Assembly: GCA_946626265.1 (NCBI GenBank)
Contig: CAMOUE010000074.1
Coordinates: 1 to 9,598, forward strand
Reading direction: 5' to 3'
From: an uncultured Eggerthellaceae bacterium
Lineage (GTDB): Bacteria > Actinomycetota > Coriobacteriia > Coriobacteriales > Eggerthellaceae
Length of the DNA: 9,598 bases
Shown: piece after piece, positions 1 through 5,973 of the stretch
How the letters are laid out: each line of letters begins with the position of its first letter
Position numbering within the stretch: the first letter of the stretch is position 1
The notes under the pieces: generated by a model
What the model saw: only the letters and a program-made list of their open reading frames with translations
Database searches by the model: none
What the model was told of the DNA's origin: nothing
Position numbers and translations under genes: made by a program

Positions 1-1413
1 CGCGTCGACGACGTCCAAAGTCATCACTGCACCGTCTATGGCCTCACCGGCGACATGAACCCCTTGCTCGATTCCGCCGGCTGCGTCGCCGAGATTTCCG
101 GCCGCATCGCCGATTCCCGCTGAAAGCTGCGATGCCCCTGCCTGCGCACCCGACAAGCCGGGAGCCGATTCGCTCCCGTCGCGAAGGCTCCCAAGTCCGC
201 CGGCCAACGCGTCGGCGCCGTCGACAAGCGCATCGGTCCCCTTTGCCGCATCGTCGAAGCCGCCCTTCAACGACGACAGGCCGTTTGCGAGGTCCTGCGC
301 GCCGCTCTCGAGCGCGCTCGCCCCGTCCACTGCGCTGCTGATCCCCGTGGCAAGACCGGCGGCGCCTTCGGCAACGTTCGACGTCCCGGCAAAGACCGCT
401 TTCGCCCCATCGTCGACCTCGTTGACTCCCGAAGCCAGTTCGCGTGTTCCGTCTGATGCGGTCTTTGCGGCATCGGCCAACTCGCCGAGACCGCTCCCAA
501 GCGTATCCGACCCTTCTATGAGCGCTGCCATGGCGTCGTTCAGGTCAGCCGACACGCCCTCGAGCTCGGACGTATCGAAATCGGAGGTGTCTATGTCGTC
601 GAGCAGGTTCGGTGAGACCATGGTGAGTGGCGATTTGAGCTCGAAGTTCTGAACATCGGCTTCGACCTGGAAATACTCGGGCACGTCGAAATCATCGCCG
701 ATGTCGAGGCTCTGCCTCAAGCCGGGCATCGCGTAACCGATGACGACCGTCCTGTCCCCGTCTTGCACGATCCGGCCGTTCTCGACCTCTACGTTCGAAA
801 ACACGTCCTGGTCGAGCATGAGCCCCGTGATTGCAGTGAACGGCGTGCAAACCTCCACGAGCTTGCCCTTCACGCTCACGGGCTCGGCAGTGTTGTTCTC
901 GTAGTCGAAGCGAATCACGACGTGCCCGTTCTTGCCCGCCAGGTCGGCTGGGTCCACGTTGACGCCGTCGAGCGTGTACGTCACCTTGATGCTGACCGGG
1001 GCGGCATCGAACGATGAGCCCTTGTACGTGACGTCTTTCCCGTCGGCATTCCACACGACTTCCGAGCCGAGCCTCGTGAAGTCCTCGGAGCCGTCCTCGA
1101 CTTCGATATCCGAAAGGCTCGTAACGTCCGAGATCTGCGACAAGGCATCCGGGTTTCCGAGCTTCGTCGTGACTTCGGTCCTCTTCACGGCGCCCGCCGA
1201 GTCAACGTAGACGAATACGGTCTCGTCTTTCGTCGGCGCATGGACGGCGTTCGTCGTCTGAGAGGATTCCGCCTGTGCGGCCGAAACCCCATCGCCATTG
1301 CCGGTCTCGGCCGCAATCGCATGCTGCGGCTGGCAGGCGACCGCGAGCGCGCACAGCGCCGCAGCGCAAAGCGGATATCCGATTGGTGCGATGCTTTTAG
1401 CGTCCAGTGTCAT
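1..1413 (-). CDS. Secreted YhgE/Pip-like protein with Gly/Leu heptad repeats (C-terminus outside window)
   Basis: The frame stays open from an ATG at 1413 to the left edge, giving 471 codons without a stop. An in-frame ATG at 1419 abuts GGAGG (1420-1424), so the ATG at 1413, six bases from it, is the better start. Residues 1-35 form a signal peptide: a hydrophobic Ala/Leu/Cys core ending near AIAA. Cys27 follows LAVA, a weak lipobox, so lipidation is possible but type I cleavage is as likely. Residues 60-270 form a beta-rich extracellular domain with LDG and LAGKNGHVVIRF motifs. From about 295 to 460 there are spaced repeats of the pattern Leu/Ala-x-x-Gly (ASGVNEV, LATGISS, LANGLSS, LAGGLGS), as in the X-X-X-Leu-X-X-Gly heptads of YhgE/Pip-type proteins. 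These usually sit in the envelope near transporters. The promoter and 77-bp gap separate it from pyrC. The molecular function is unknown; the family placement is from memory of the pattern. Confidence 0.85.
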   Translation of the reverse strand, partial: MTLDAKSIAPIGYPLCAAALCALAVACQPQHAIAAETGNGDGVSAAQAESSQTTNAVHAPTKDETVFVYVDSAGAVKRTEVTTKLGNPDALSQISDVTSLSDIEVEDGSEDFTRLGSEVVWNADGKDVTYKGSSFDAAPVSIKVTYTLDGVNVDPADLAGKNGHVVIRFDYENNTAEPVSVKGKLVEVCTPFTAITGLMLDQDVFSNVEVENGRIVQDGDRTVVIGYAMPGLRQSLDIGDDFDVPEYFQVEADVQNFELKSPLTMVSPNLLDDIDTSDFDTSELEGVSADLNDAMAALIEGSDTLGSGLGELADAAKTASDGTRELASGVNEVDDGAKAVFAGTSNVAEGAAGLATGISSAVDGASALESGAQDLANGLSSLKGGFDDAAKGTDALVDGADALAGGLGSLRDGSESAPGLSGAQAGASQLSAGIGDAAGNLGDAAGGIEQGVHVAGEAIDGAVMTLDVVDA

Positions 1414-1455
1414 GAGCATCCTCCGTAACAACGTGCTCGACTACCTTTTCGGATT

Positions 1456-1485
1456 AAAGTATCACACAGTTAACTATTTTGTCCA
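1456..1485 (-). promoter_or_regulatory. Candidate promoter of the heptad-repeat protein gene
   Basis: Reading the minus strand, TGGACA (1485-1480, 5/6 to TTGACA) is followed by an 18-bp spacer and TACTTT (1461-1456), which carries an extended -10 TGA just upstream. The surrounding gap is AT-rich compared with the genes. The spacer holds the palindrome AGTTAACT (1469-1476), which could be an operator. This supports independent transcription from pyrC, whose stop lies six bases upstream of the -35. No intrinsic terminator is visible after pyrC. Confidence 0.5.
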
Positions 1486-1490
1486 ACCTC

Positions 1491-2798
1491 TTACAAGTGC
1501 AAGGGGCCCTCGACTATCTCGCCATCCTCCATCGTGGCGTATCCGCCGACATAGACGTCGGTGGCACGACCCGTGAGCTCGCGGCCGAGAAAACCGCAGT
1601 TGTCCGACTTCGACTCGAATTCGTCGGATGTCACCGTCCACTTGACGTTGGGGTCGATGACCGTGAGGTCGGCGCGGCAACCGGGCTCGATGGCAACGCG
1701 CTCGATGCCGAGAATGCGCCTCGGGTTGACGCTCATGAGCTCCACCATCCGCTGCCAGGTTATCTTGCCCGTGTTCACGAGGTTTCCGACGATGCAACCG
1801 ACGCTCGTCTCTATGCCCGTCATGCCGAACGGCGCGAGCTCGAACTCGCGCGCCTTCTCATGTGCCGCATGCGGTGCATGGTCGGTTACGATGCAGTCCA
1901 CGGTTCCGTCGACGACGCCGGCAACAAGCGCCTCGGCGTCCGCCGCCGTCCTCAGCGGCGGGTTCACTTTCAAGTTCGTGTTGTAGTCGTCTTTGATGTC
2001 CTCCTCGGTGAGGAAGAGGTGATGAGGCGTTACCTCGCATGTAACGTTGACGCCGTCGGCCTTGCCGCGCCTCACGATTTCGAGCGCATGGGCCGTCGTG
2101 AGATGCTGGATGTGAATCGGGCATCCCGTGAGGGCCGATATCTCTATATCGCGTGCGATTTGAATCTCCTCGCCCGCGGCAGGCCAGCCGAGAAGCCCGA
2201 GCCTCGTGGAGACGCTGCCCTCGTTTATCTGTCCTTTGCCGACGAGGCTTTCATCCTGGCAATGGCTGCTTACGGCCTTACCGAACTGCGCAGCGTAGTC
2301 CATGACGCGCCGCATCATGCCTGCCGACTGGACGCCGCGCCCATCGTCGGTAAACATGACCGCACCGTGCGCCACCATGTCGCCCATCTCCGAGAGCGCC
2401 TCGCCCTTCTCGCCCGCCGTGCATGCGCCAGACACGTGCACGCGGCACTTCCCCACGTCGGCCGCCTTCGAGCGAACGTATTCCACGACGGCTCCCGTGT
2501 CGATCACGGGGTTCGTGTTCGGCATGCAGCAGATGTCGGTGAACCCTCCGTGCGCGGCCGCGCGCGTGCCGGTCTCTATATCTTCCTTGTATTCCTGACC
2601 AGGATCGCGAAGGTGGACGTGCATGTCGACGAGGCCGGGCACGACGACCTTGCCGCCCAGGTCGCGTTCGACGCCCTTCGCCATGGTCAGGCCATGGCCT
2701 ATTTCCACAATCTTGCCGTCGCGGATGAGGATCTCGCATATCTCGTCAAGACCAACCTGCGGGTCGATTGCATGGGCGTTTTTCAGGAGCAGAGCCAT
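1491..2798 (-). CDS. pyrC: Dihydroorotase (PyrC, class I)
   Basis: This 435-residue protein cyclises N-carbamoyl-L-aspartate to dihydroorotate, the third step of UMP synthesis, in the cytosol. It is an amidohydrolase of the bacterial class I type. Visible motifs are the metal-binding HVHLRDPG (His60, His62), the substrate-binding PNTNPVID (93-100), MFTDDG with the metal-bridging Asp near 151-152, His179 in SHCQDE, His232 in HIQHLTT, and the catalytic Asp306 in VTDHAPH. Length matches the family (about 430). The frame stays open upstream into pyrB, but the ATG at 2798 has an AGGA site about nine bases away and begins the typical N-terminus MALLLKNAHAID. It lies 59 bp after pyrB and is the last pyr gene here. 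All metal-site residues are present, so it should be active by itself rather than a pseudo-DHOase partner of PyrB. Confidence 0.97.
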   Translation of the reverse strand: MALLLKNAHAIDPQVGLDEICEILIRDGKIVEIGHGLTMAKGVERDLGGKVVVPGLVDMHVHLRDPGQEYKEDIETGTRAAAHGGFTDICCMPNTNPVIDTGAVVEYVRSKAADVGKCRVHVSGACTAGEKGEALSEMGDMVAHGAVMFTDDGRGVQSAGMMRRVMDYAAQFGKAVSSHCQDESLVGKGQINEGSVSTRLGLLGWPAAGEEIQIARDIEISALTGCPIHIQHLTTAHALEIVRRGKADGVNVTCEVTPHHLFLTEEDIKDDYNTNLKVNPPLRTAADAEALVAGVVDGTVDCIVTDHAPHAAHEKAREFELAPFGMTGIETSVGCIVGNLVNTGKITWQRMVELMSVNPRRILGIERVAIEPGCRADLTVIDPNVKWTVTSDEFESKSDNCGFLGRELTGRATDVYVGGYATMEDGEIVEGPLHL

Positions 2799-2857
2799 AA
2801 TCACATTTCCTTTCGAAGCGGGCGCTAAACGCTCGGTTGTCCATATCGGGTTGTCGC

Positions 2858-3796
2858 CTACAGGGATTCGTCGCCGCCGCCGAGCAGCAGGTACAGGGCC
2901 GCCATGCGCACGAGCACGCCGGCATACACCTGGTCGAGTATTACCGAGCGCGTCGGATGGTCGGCCATGAACGAGTCGAGCTCGACCCCGCGGTTGATCG
3001 GCCCGGGATGGCACACGATGGCGTCGGGCCTCATGAGGGCGTCGCGCCTCTCGTTCAACCCGAACAGCATCGAGTACTCGCGTAGGCTCGGGAACGGCGC
3101 GCCCTCGAGCCTTTCCTGCTGGATTCGGAGCATGTAGACGACGTCGAGTTCCGGGAGCACGTCGTCGAGGCTCGACGAGACGGCATCTGCGCCAAGCGCC
3201 GCAGGTGCCGGCGGCATGAGCGTCGCGGGGCCTATGAGCGTGACGTGCGCCCCCATGGTCTTGAGCGCCGGGACGAGCGACCCGCACACGCGCGAATGGC
3301 TGATATCGCCGACGATTCCCACTTTGAGGCCGTCGATGCGCCCCTTCGCCTCGCGAATCGAGTACAAATCGAGCAGCGCCTGCGTCGGATGCTGGTGCTT
3401 ACCGTCGCCGGCATCGATGACGGACACGCCCGATGCGTCGGCGACCTTGCGCGGAACTCCGGCGTGCTTGTCGCGTACGACGATCATGTCGATCTTGTAC
3501 GAGCAGAGCGTGCGCACGGTGTCGTCGAGGCTCTCGCCTTTCACGCTCGATGTCGACGACCCTCCGAAATTGAGCGTATCGCAGCTCAGGCGCTTCTCGG
3601 CAATCTCGAACGACGAGCGCGTGCGCGTCGACGGCTCGTTGAACATGTTGACGACCGTGTAGCCCTTGAGCACGGGAACCTTCTTGATGCGGCGCTCGTT
3701 GATCGCCTTGAACCGCTCGGCCGTGTCGAGGAGAAGCGCGATGTCCTCGGCGGAATACTCGCGGATGTCGATGAGATGCCTGTGCTTGAACGCCAT
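2858..3796 (-). CDS. pyrB: Aspartate carbamoyltransferase catalytic subunit (PyrB)
   Basis: This 312-residue enzyme joins carbamoyl phosphate and L-aspartate to give N-carbamoyl-aspartate, the committed step of pyrimidine synthesis. The carbamoyl-phosphate site is seen as STRTRSSFE (56-64), SSVKGES (83-89) with the mobile Lys, and HPTQALLDL (136-144); the aspartate side shows HPGPINRGVE near the C-terminus. Length fits a stand-alone catalytic chain (about 305-310), and no pyrI regulatory subunit gene is present here, so it is likely an unregulated trimer. The open frame extends 72 codons upstream inside pyrR, but the ATG at 3796 has a good GGGAGG site (3805-3810) eight bases away and begins one base after the pyrR stop, which indicates translational coupling to pyrR. 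Confidence 0.97.
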   Translation of the reverse strand: MAFKHRHLIDIREYSAEDIALLLDTAERFKAINERRIKKVPVLKGYTVVNMFNEPSTRTRSSFEIAEKRLSCDTLNFGGSSTSSVKGESLDDTVRTLCSYKIDMIVVRDKHAGVPRKVADASGVSVIDAGDGKHQHPTQALLDLYSIREAKGRIDGLKVGIVGDISHSRVCGSLVPALKTMGAHVTLIGPATLMPPAPAALGADAVSSSLDDVLPELDVVYMLRIQQERLEGAPFPSLREYSMLFGLNERRDALMRPDAIVCHPGPINRGVELDSFMADHPTRSVILDQVYAGVLVRMAALYLLLGGGDESL

Positions 3797-3797
3797 G

Positions 3798-4385
3798 CTA
3801 CTCGCCTCCCAACGGGGCCGAGCCGGCCCTCTTTCCGTCTTCGATCGTCCTGATCTCCACCTGGGAACGGCCATCCGTCTCTTCGAGGAAGAGGCGCACG
3901 TTCTCGTCTGTTGACGAAGGGACGTTCTTTCCCACGTAGTCGGCGCGAATCGGCAGTTGCCGATGCCCGCGATCGATGAGCACGGCAAGCTGAACGGTCT
4001 CGGGGCGACCAATGTCCATGAGCGCGTCGAGCGCGGCGCGAATCGTCCTGCCGCTGTAGAGCACGTCGTCGACGAGAATCACGTCGAGCCCGTCGATGTC
4101 GAACATGATGTCAGTGGACAAGACCTCGGGCGACACGTACGTCGCGAAGTCGTCGCGGTAGAAGCTGATGTCGAGTCGGCCGAGCGGGACGTCGACGCCC
4201 TCGATTTCCTTGATCTTGTCGGCGAGCCGCTTTGCGAGCAGGTCCCCGCGCGTGACGATTCCCACGATCGCGATCGATTGCGCACCCTTGTTCTTCTCGA
4301 GAATCTGGTGGGCGATGCGCGTGAGCGAACGCTCGATCTCGCCGGCGTCCATGACGATTGACTTGAGGCTTGATGTATCTGCCAT
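3798..4385 (-). CDS. pyrR: PyrR bifunctional pyr operon regulator / uracil phosphoribosyltransferase
   Basis: This 195-residue protein belongs to the PyrR family (181 residues in Bacillus subtilis), a PRTase-fold protein that binds pyr mRNA when UMP/UTP is abundant and often has uracil phosphoribosyltransferase activity. The PRPP-binding motif VILVDDVLYSGRT lies at 102-114. The PyrR signature DRGHRQLPIRADYVGKNVPSS is at 138-158. The start is the ATG at 4385, with GGAG (4391-4394) five bases away; an in-frame ATG at 4451 would add 22 residues unlike the family. As first gene of the operon it is likely autoregulated through the leader at 4386-4525, which contains a PyrR-site-like hairpin. The C-terminal extension after 182 (Gly/Lys/Arg/Ala-rich) is unremarkable. 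Confidence 0.96.
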   Translation of the reverse strand: MADTSSLKSIVMDAGEIERSLTRIAHQILEKNKGAQSIAIVGIVTRGDLLAKRLADKIKEIEGVDVPLGRLDISFYRDDFATYVSPEVLSTDIMFDIDGLDVILVDDVLYSGRTIRAALDALMDIGRPETVQLAVLIDRGHRQLPIRADYVGKNVPSSTDENVRLFLEETDGRSQVEIRTIEDGKRAGSAPLGGE

Positions 4386-4448
4386 ACACTCTCCGTTCCC
4401 GGCTCCCATTCGAATGCGAACGCACCCGATTGGGAAATGCCGTGTATG
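4383..4448 (-). promoter_or_regulatory. Possible stem masking the pyrR start codon and ribosome binding site
   Basis: CAUACAC (4448-4442) is the exact complement of GUGUAUG (4389-4383), which includes the pyrR AUG. Further in, UUCCC (4436-4432) pairs with GGGAA (4400-4396). The Shine-Dalgarno GGAG falls in the internal loop between the two stems. The segment enclosed between them contains a further small hairpin, GUGC-GUUC-GCAU. If formed, this fold would hide the start codon. It suggests translational control of pyrR; it is a reading of complementarity, not a computed fold. Confidence 0.4.
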
Positions 4449-4495
4449 CACAGACAGACCTTTGCGCGTTGTATGCCTTGCCGGTCTCTCTGTAC
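4448..4495 (-). promoter_or_regulatory. Alternative leader stem that competes with the PyrR hairpin
   Basis: On the leader RNA, GUACAGAGAGACC (4495-4483) can pair with GGUCUGUCUGUGC (4460-4448): 12 of 13 positions pair (one U·G wobble), with a single G·G mismatch, around a 22-base loop. The 5' arm is the same segment that forms the loop and 3' stem of the candidate PyrR site, so the two folds exclude each other. This is the arrangement expected of a PyrR anti-antiterminator against an antiterminator, but no U-tract terminator follows. Its role as a switch is inference. Confidence 0.5.
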
Positions 4496-4499
4496 CGTC
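4480..4499 (-). promoter_or_regulatory. Candidate PyrR-binding hairpin in the pyrR leader
   Basis: The leader RNA reads GACGGU-ACAGAGAG-ACCGGC. The inner CAGAGAG agrees with the CNGNGAG core of the known PyrR site (ARUCCNGNGAGGYU). Around it, U-A, G-C, G-C and C-G pairs close a stem, then an A·G mismatch and a final G-C pair. Where the consensus has a U-G pair this site has U-A, so that pair is kept; the innermost consensus C-G becomes A·G and is lost. The site lies about 95 bases upstream of the pyrR start codon. Recognition as a PyrR site is inference from the motif plus its place in front of pyrR. Confidence 0.6.
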
Positions 4500-4512
4500 T
4501 TAAAGGACGCAG

Positions 4513-4540
4513 TCAGCATACACCATGGCTCCTGTATAAT
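4513..4540 (+). promoter_or_regulatory. Promoter of the barnase-type gene, giving a leaderless mRNA
   Basis: A perfect TATAAT lies at 4535-4540. The -35 is poor; the best at a usable spacing is TCAGCA (4513-4518, 16-bp spacer, 3/6). Transcription should begin near 4546-4548, and the ATG is at 4549, so the mRNA would have zero to three bases before the start codon. No Shine-Dalgarno sequence precedes the ATG, which agrees with leaderless translation, common in Actinobacteria. Confidence 0.65.
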
Positions 4541-4548
4541 CTTGAGCC

Positions 4549-5106
4549 ATGAAAAAGATACTCACATTGCTTACAGCATTCATGCTGTCCGTCCTCGTCG
4601 GATTCGCGTTTGCCGGCTGCACGCAAAACGCGTCTGCAGGGTCGCATTCCACGGCATCGTCGTTCGTCGCCGCGTCGAGCGCATCTTCGTCCGCCGGGTC
4701 GGCGTCCCCCGCGTCCGCAACGGGTGCGCAAGCCGCTTCTGCGTCGGGCGCAAGTGCGGTCTCGGTCACGAAAGACGGAACGTACACCGACAAGGAGCAC
4801 GTCGCGCTCTACATACACCTCTACGGCCATGTTCCTTCCAACTACGTCACGAAGACGAAGGCCCGAAAAGCCGGATGGGTGAACACCGAGGGGAACCTCT
4901 GGGACGTCCTGCCCGGGAAGAGCATAGGCGGGGGCGGCTTCAACAACGACGACTGCACGCTTCCCGATGCGCCGGGACGCGAATGGTTCGAATGCGACAT
5001 CGACTACGACGGCGGCTACCGCAACGAGAAGCGAATCGTGTACTCCGACGACGGCCTCGTGTTCTACACGGGAGACCATTACAAGACGTTCGAGCAGCTT
5101 TACTAG
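4549..5106 (+). CDS. Barnase-family ribonuclease with lipoprotein signal peptide
   Basis: This 185-residue protein has three parts. Residues 1-23 are a signal peptide (MKK, hydrophobic core) ending in the lipobox FAGC, so Cys24 is probably lipidated and the protein anchored outside the membrane. Residues 25-73 are a Ser/Ala-rich flexible linker. Residues 75-185 align end to end with barnase: HVPSNYVTKTKARKAGW, GNLWDVLPGKSIGG, GYRNEKRIVYSDD and TGDHYKTF. The catalytic set is complete: Lys102 (barnase K27), Glu148 (E73), Arg158 (R83), Arg162 (R87), His177 (H102). It should therefore cleave single-stranded RNA. The guanine-binding loop is unusual: barnase SNREG is NNDDC here, so R59 becomes Asp134 and E60 becomes Asp135. 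Cys136 and Cys149 are extra cysteines that could form a disulfide outside the cell. The barstar gene follows after 11 bases. The start is fixed by the promoter and the signal peptide. The biological role (competition, defence or RNA scavenging) is not shown. Confidence 0.93.
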   Translation: MKKILTLLTAFMLSVLVGFAFAGCTQNASAGSHSTASSFVAASSASSSAGSASPASATGAQAASASGASAVSVTKDGTYTDKEHVALYIHLYGHVPSNYVTKTKARKAGWVNTEGNLWDVLPGKSIGGGGFNNDDCTLPDAPGREWFECDIDYDGGYRNEKRIVYSDDGLVFYTGDHYKTFEQLY

Positions 5107-5117
5107 GAGAAACGAAG

Positions 5118-5408
5118 ATGAAACACGCCCGGATGCAGGAAGCTCGAATCATAGCCGAACGGTGCAACTCGCAAGAAGCGCTCCACGCGTACGTCGCCAA
5201 GAAGCTGTCGTTTCCCGACTATTACGGGGGAAACCTCGCCGCGCTCGCGGACTGCCTCTCCGAGATCGGCGTCCCGACCCGCATCACGTTCTCCATCGAC
5301 GAGGACGCACTCGAGCCGGGCATGCAGGCGTACATCCTGCGCTTCGTCCAAACATGCGCGAGAGAGGCCCTCGTGAACGAGAACCTCTCCCTTGTAATCG
5401 AGCACTGA
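5118..5408 (+). CDS. Barstar-family ribonuclease inhibitor
   Basis: This 96-residue protein (barstar is about 90) should bind and block the preceding ribonuclease in the cytosol, protecting the producer. The family core is clear: FPDYYGGNLAALADCL at 32-47, matching barstar LPEYYGENLDALWDCL, with helix-strand elements after it and a hydrophobic final strand (LSLVI). Barstar Asp39, the main contact to the RNase active-site arginines and histidine, is conserved as Asp45. Asp35 is replaced by Ala41 and Trp38 by Ala44, and Glu76 seems to be Thr79. Cys46 matches barstar Cys40. There is no signal peptide, as expected. An AGGAGA site (5105-5110), overlapping the RNase stop codon, lies seven bases before the ATG, so the two genes are co-transcribed and probably translationally linked. 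Confidence 0.93.
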   Translation: MKHARMQEARIIAERCNSQEALHAYVAKKLSFPDYYGGNLAALADCLSEIGVPTRITFSIDEDALEPGMQAYILRFVQTCAREALVNENLSLVIEH

Positions 5409-5418
5409 GCCCGAACCG

Positions 5419-5432
5419 GCCCGGATACGGGC
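5419..5432. terminator. Weak GC-rich hairpin between convergent genes
   Basis: GCCCG-GATA-CGGGC forms a five-pair stem with a four-base loop in the 34-bp gap between the barstar stop (5408) and the stop of the oxidoreductase gamma gene (5443). Position between converging genes suggests a two-way terminator, but neither strand has a T-tract after it, so the call is weak. Confidence 0.3.
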
Positions 5433-5442
5433 GCGGCTATCC

Positions 5443-5973
5443 TTATTGCATGCCGAGCTTGAGCGCCTCCAGGTTCTTGTCGATGAGCGCGGCCTTTCGC
5501 GCGGGAACCGTCTTGCGGATTGCCGCCTCGATGGTCTCATAGGAGCAGAACCCGGTTTCCTTGAGCATCTTGCCGACGAGCACGATGTTGGCAAGGCCCT
5601 TCAACCCTGCTTCCTCGGCCATGTTCGTCGCCTCGAGCTCGAACACCTCGCAATCCTCGCGCTCGGGCTTCTTGTTGACGAGCGACGTGTCGATGAAAAT
5701 CTTGCCGCCGGGCGTCACCTCGTTCTCGAACTTGATGAACGACGGGTTGTTCATGGCGATGAGCACGTTCGGATTCATGATCAGGGGGCTGCCGATGGGC
5801 TCGTCCGAAAGCGTCACGGAGCAGTTGGCGGTGCCGCCGCGCATCTCGGGACCGTACGACGGCAGCCACGAAACCTCGTGGTCGTCCAGAAGGCCCGCAT
5901 ATGCGACGACCTTGCCTGCGAACAGGAGGCCTTGCCCGCCGAAACCGGCGAATACGACTCGCATCTCCTCCAT
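5443..5973 (-). CDS. 2-oxoacid:ferredoxin oxidoreductase, gamma subunit (KorC/PorG-like)
   Basis: This 176-residue protein is the gamma chain of a four-subunit 2-oxoacid:ferredoxin oxidoreductase, the chain that helps bind CoA. The family motif GFGGQG is at 10-15, followed by the typical YGPEMRGG (40-47) and SDEPIGSP (56-63) segments. Length is normal for the family (about 175-190). The ATG at 5973 shares its A with the TAA stop of the beta gene, and a strong GGGAGGTGA lies nine bases upstream, so that start beats the internal ATG at 5964. It is the last gene of the cluster. Confidence 0.95.
   Translation of the reverse strand: MEEMRVVFAGFGGQGLLFAGKVVAYAGLLDDHEVSWLPSYGPEMRGGTANCSVTLSDEPIGSPLIMNPNVLIAMNNPSFIKFENEVTPGGKIFIDTSLVNKKPEREDCEVFELEATNMAEEAGLKGLANIVLVGKMLKETGFCSYETIEAAIRKTVPARKAALIDKNLEALKLGMQ

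Noticed and set aside
1414..1490. An intrinsic terminator after pyrC
   Set aside because: No stem followed by a T-run is visible on the minus strand; the palindrome AGTTAACT is too short and lies inside the candidate promoter.
1479..2828. A 449-codon open frame on the plus strand
   Set aside because: It lies opposite pyrC, whose motifs are unmistakable. Its protein is rich in Arg, His and Val with no recognisable domain, as expected of the antisense frame in GC-rich DNA.
2799..3287. N-terminal extension of pyrC into pyrB
   Set aside because: The frame is open, but the extension does not resemble dihydroorotases, whereas the ATG at 2798 begins the family's usual N-terminus.
3797..4012. N-terminal extension of pyrB into pyrR
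   Set aside because: It overlaps the PRPP-binding and C-terminal parts of pyrR out of frame; the ATG at 3796 has a strong ribosome site and the normal family start.
4500..4526. A short leader peptide (ATG at 4526, eight codons) before pyrR
   Set aside because: It has a stop after eight codons, no run of regulatory codons, and it is uncertain whether the region is transcribed at all.
4386..4600. A promoter for the pyr operon on the minus strand
   Set aside because: I looked for a -10/-35 pair. TATCTT, GATTAT and TATGCT occur as possible -10 elements, but none has a fair -35 at proper spacing, so I list none.
4437..5408. A 323-codon frame that would place a long N-terminal part in front of barstar
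   Set aside because: The added part reads the RNase gene out of frame and is Arg/His-rich. The ATG at 5118 has its own AGGAGA and gives a normal barstar length.
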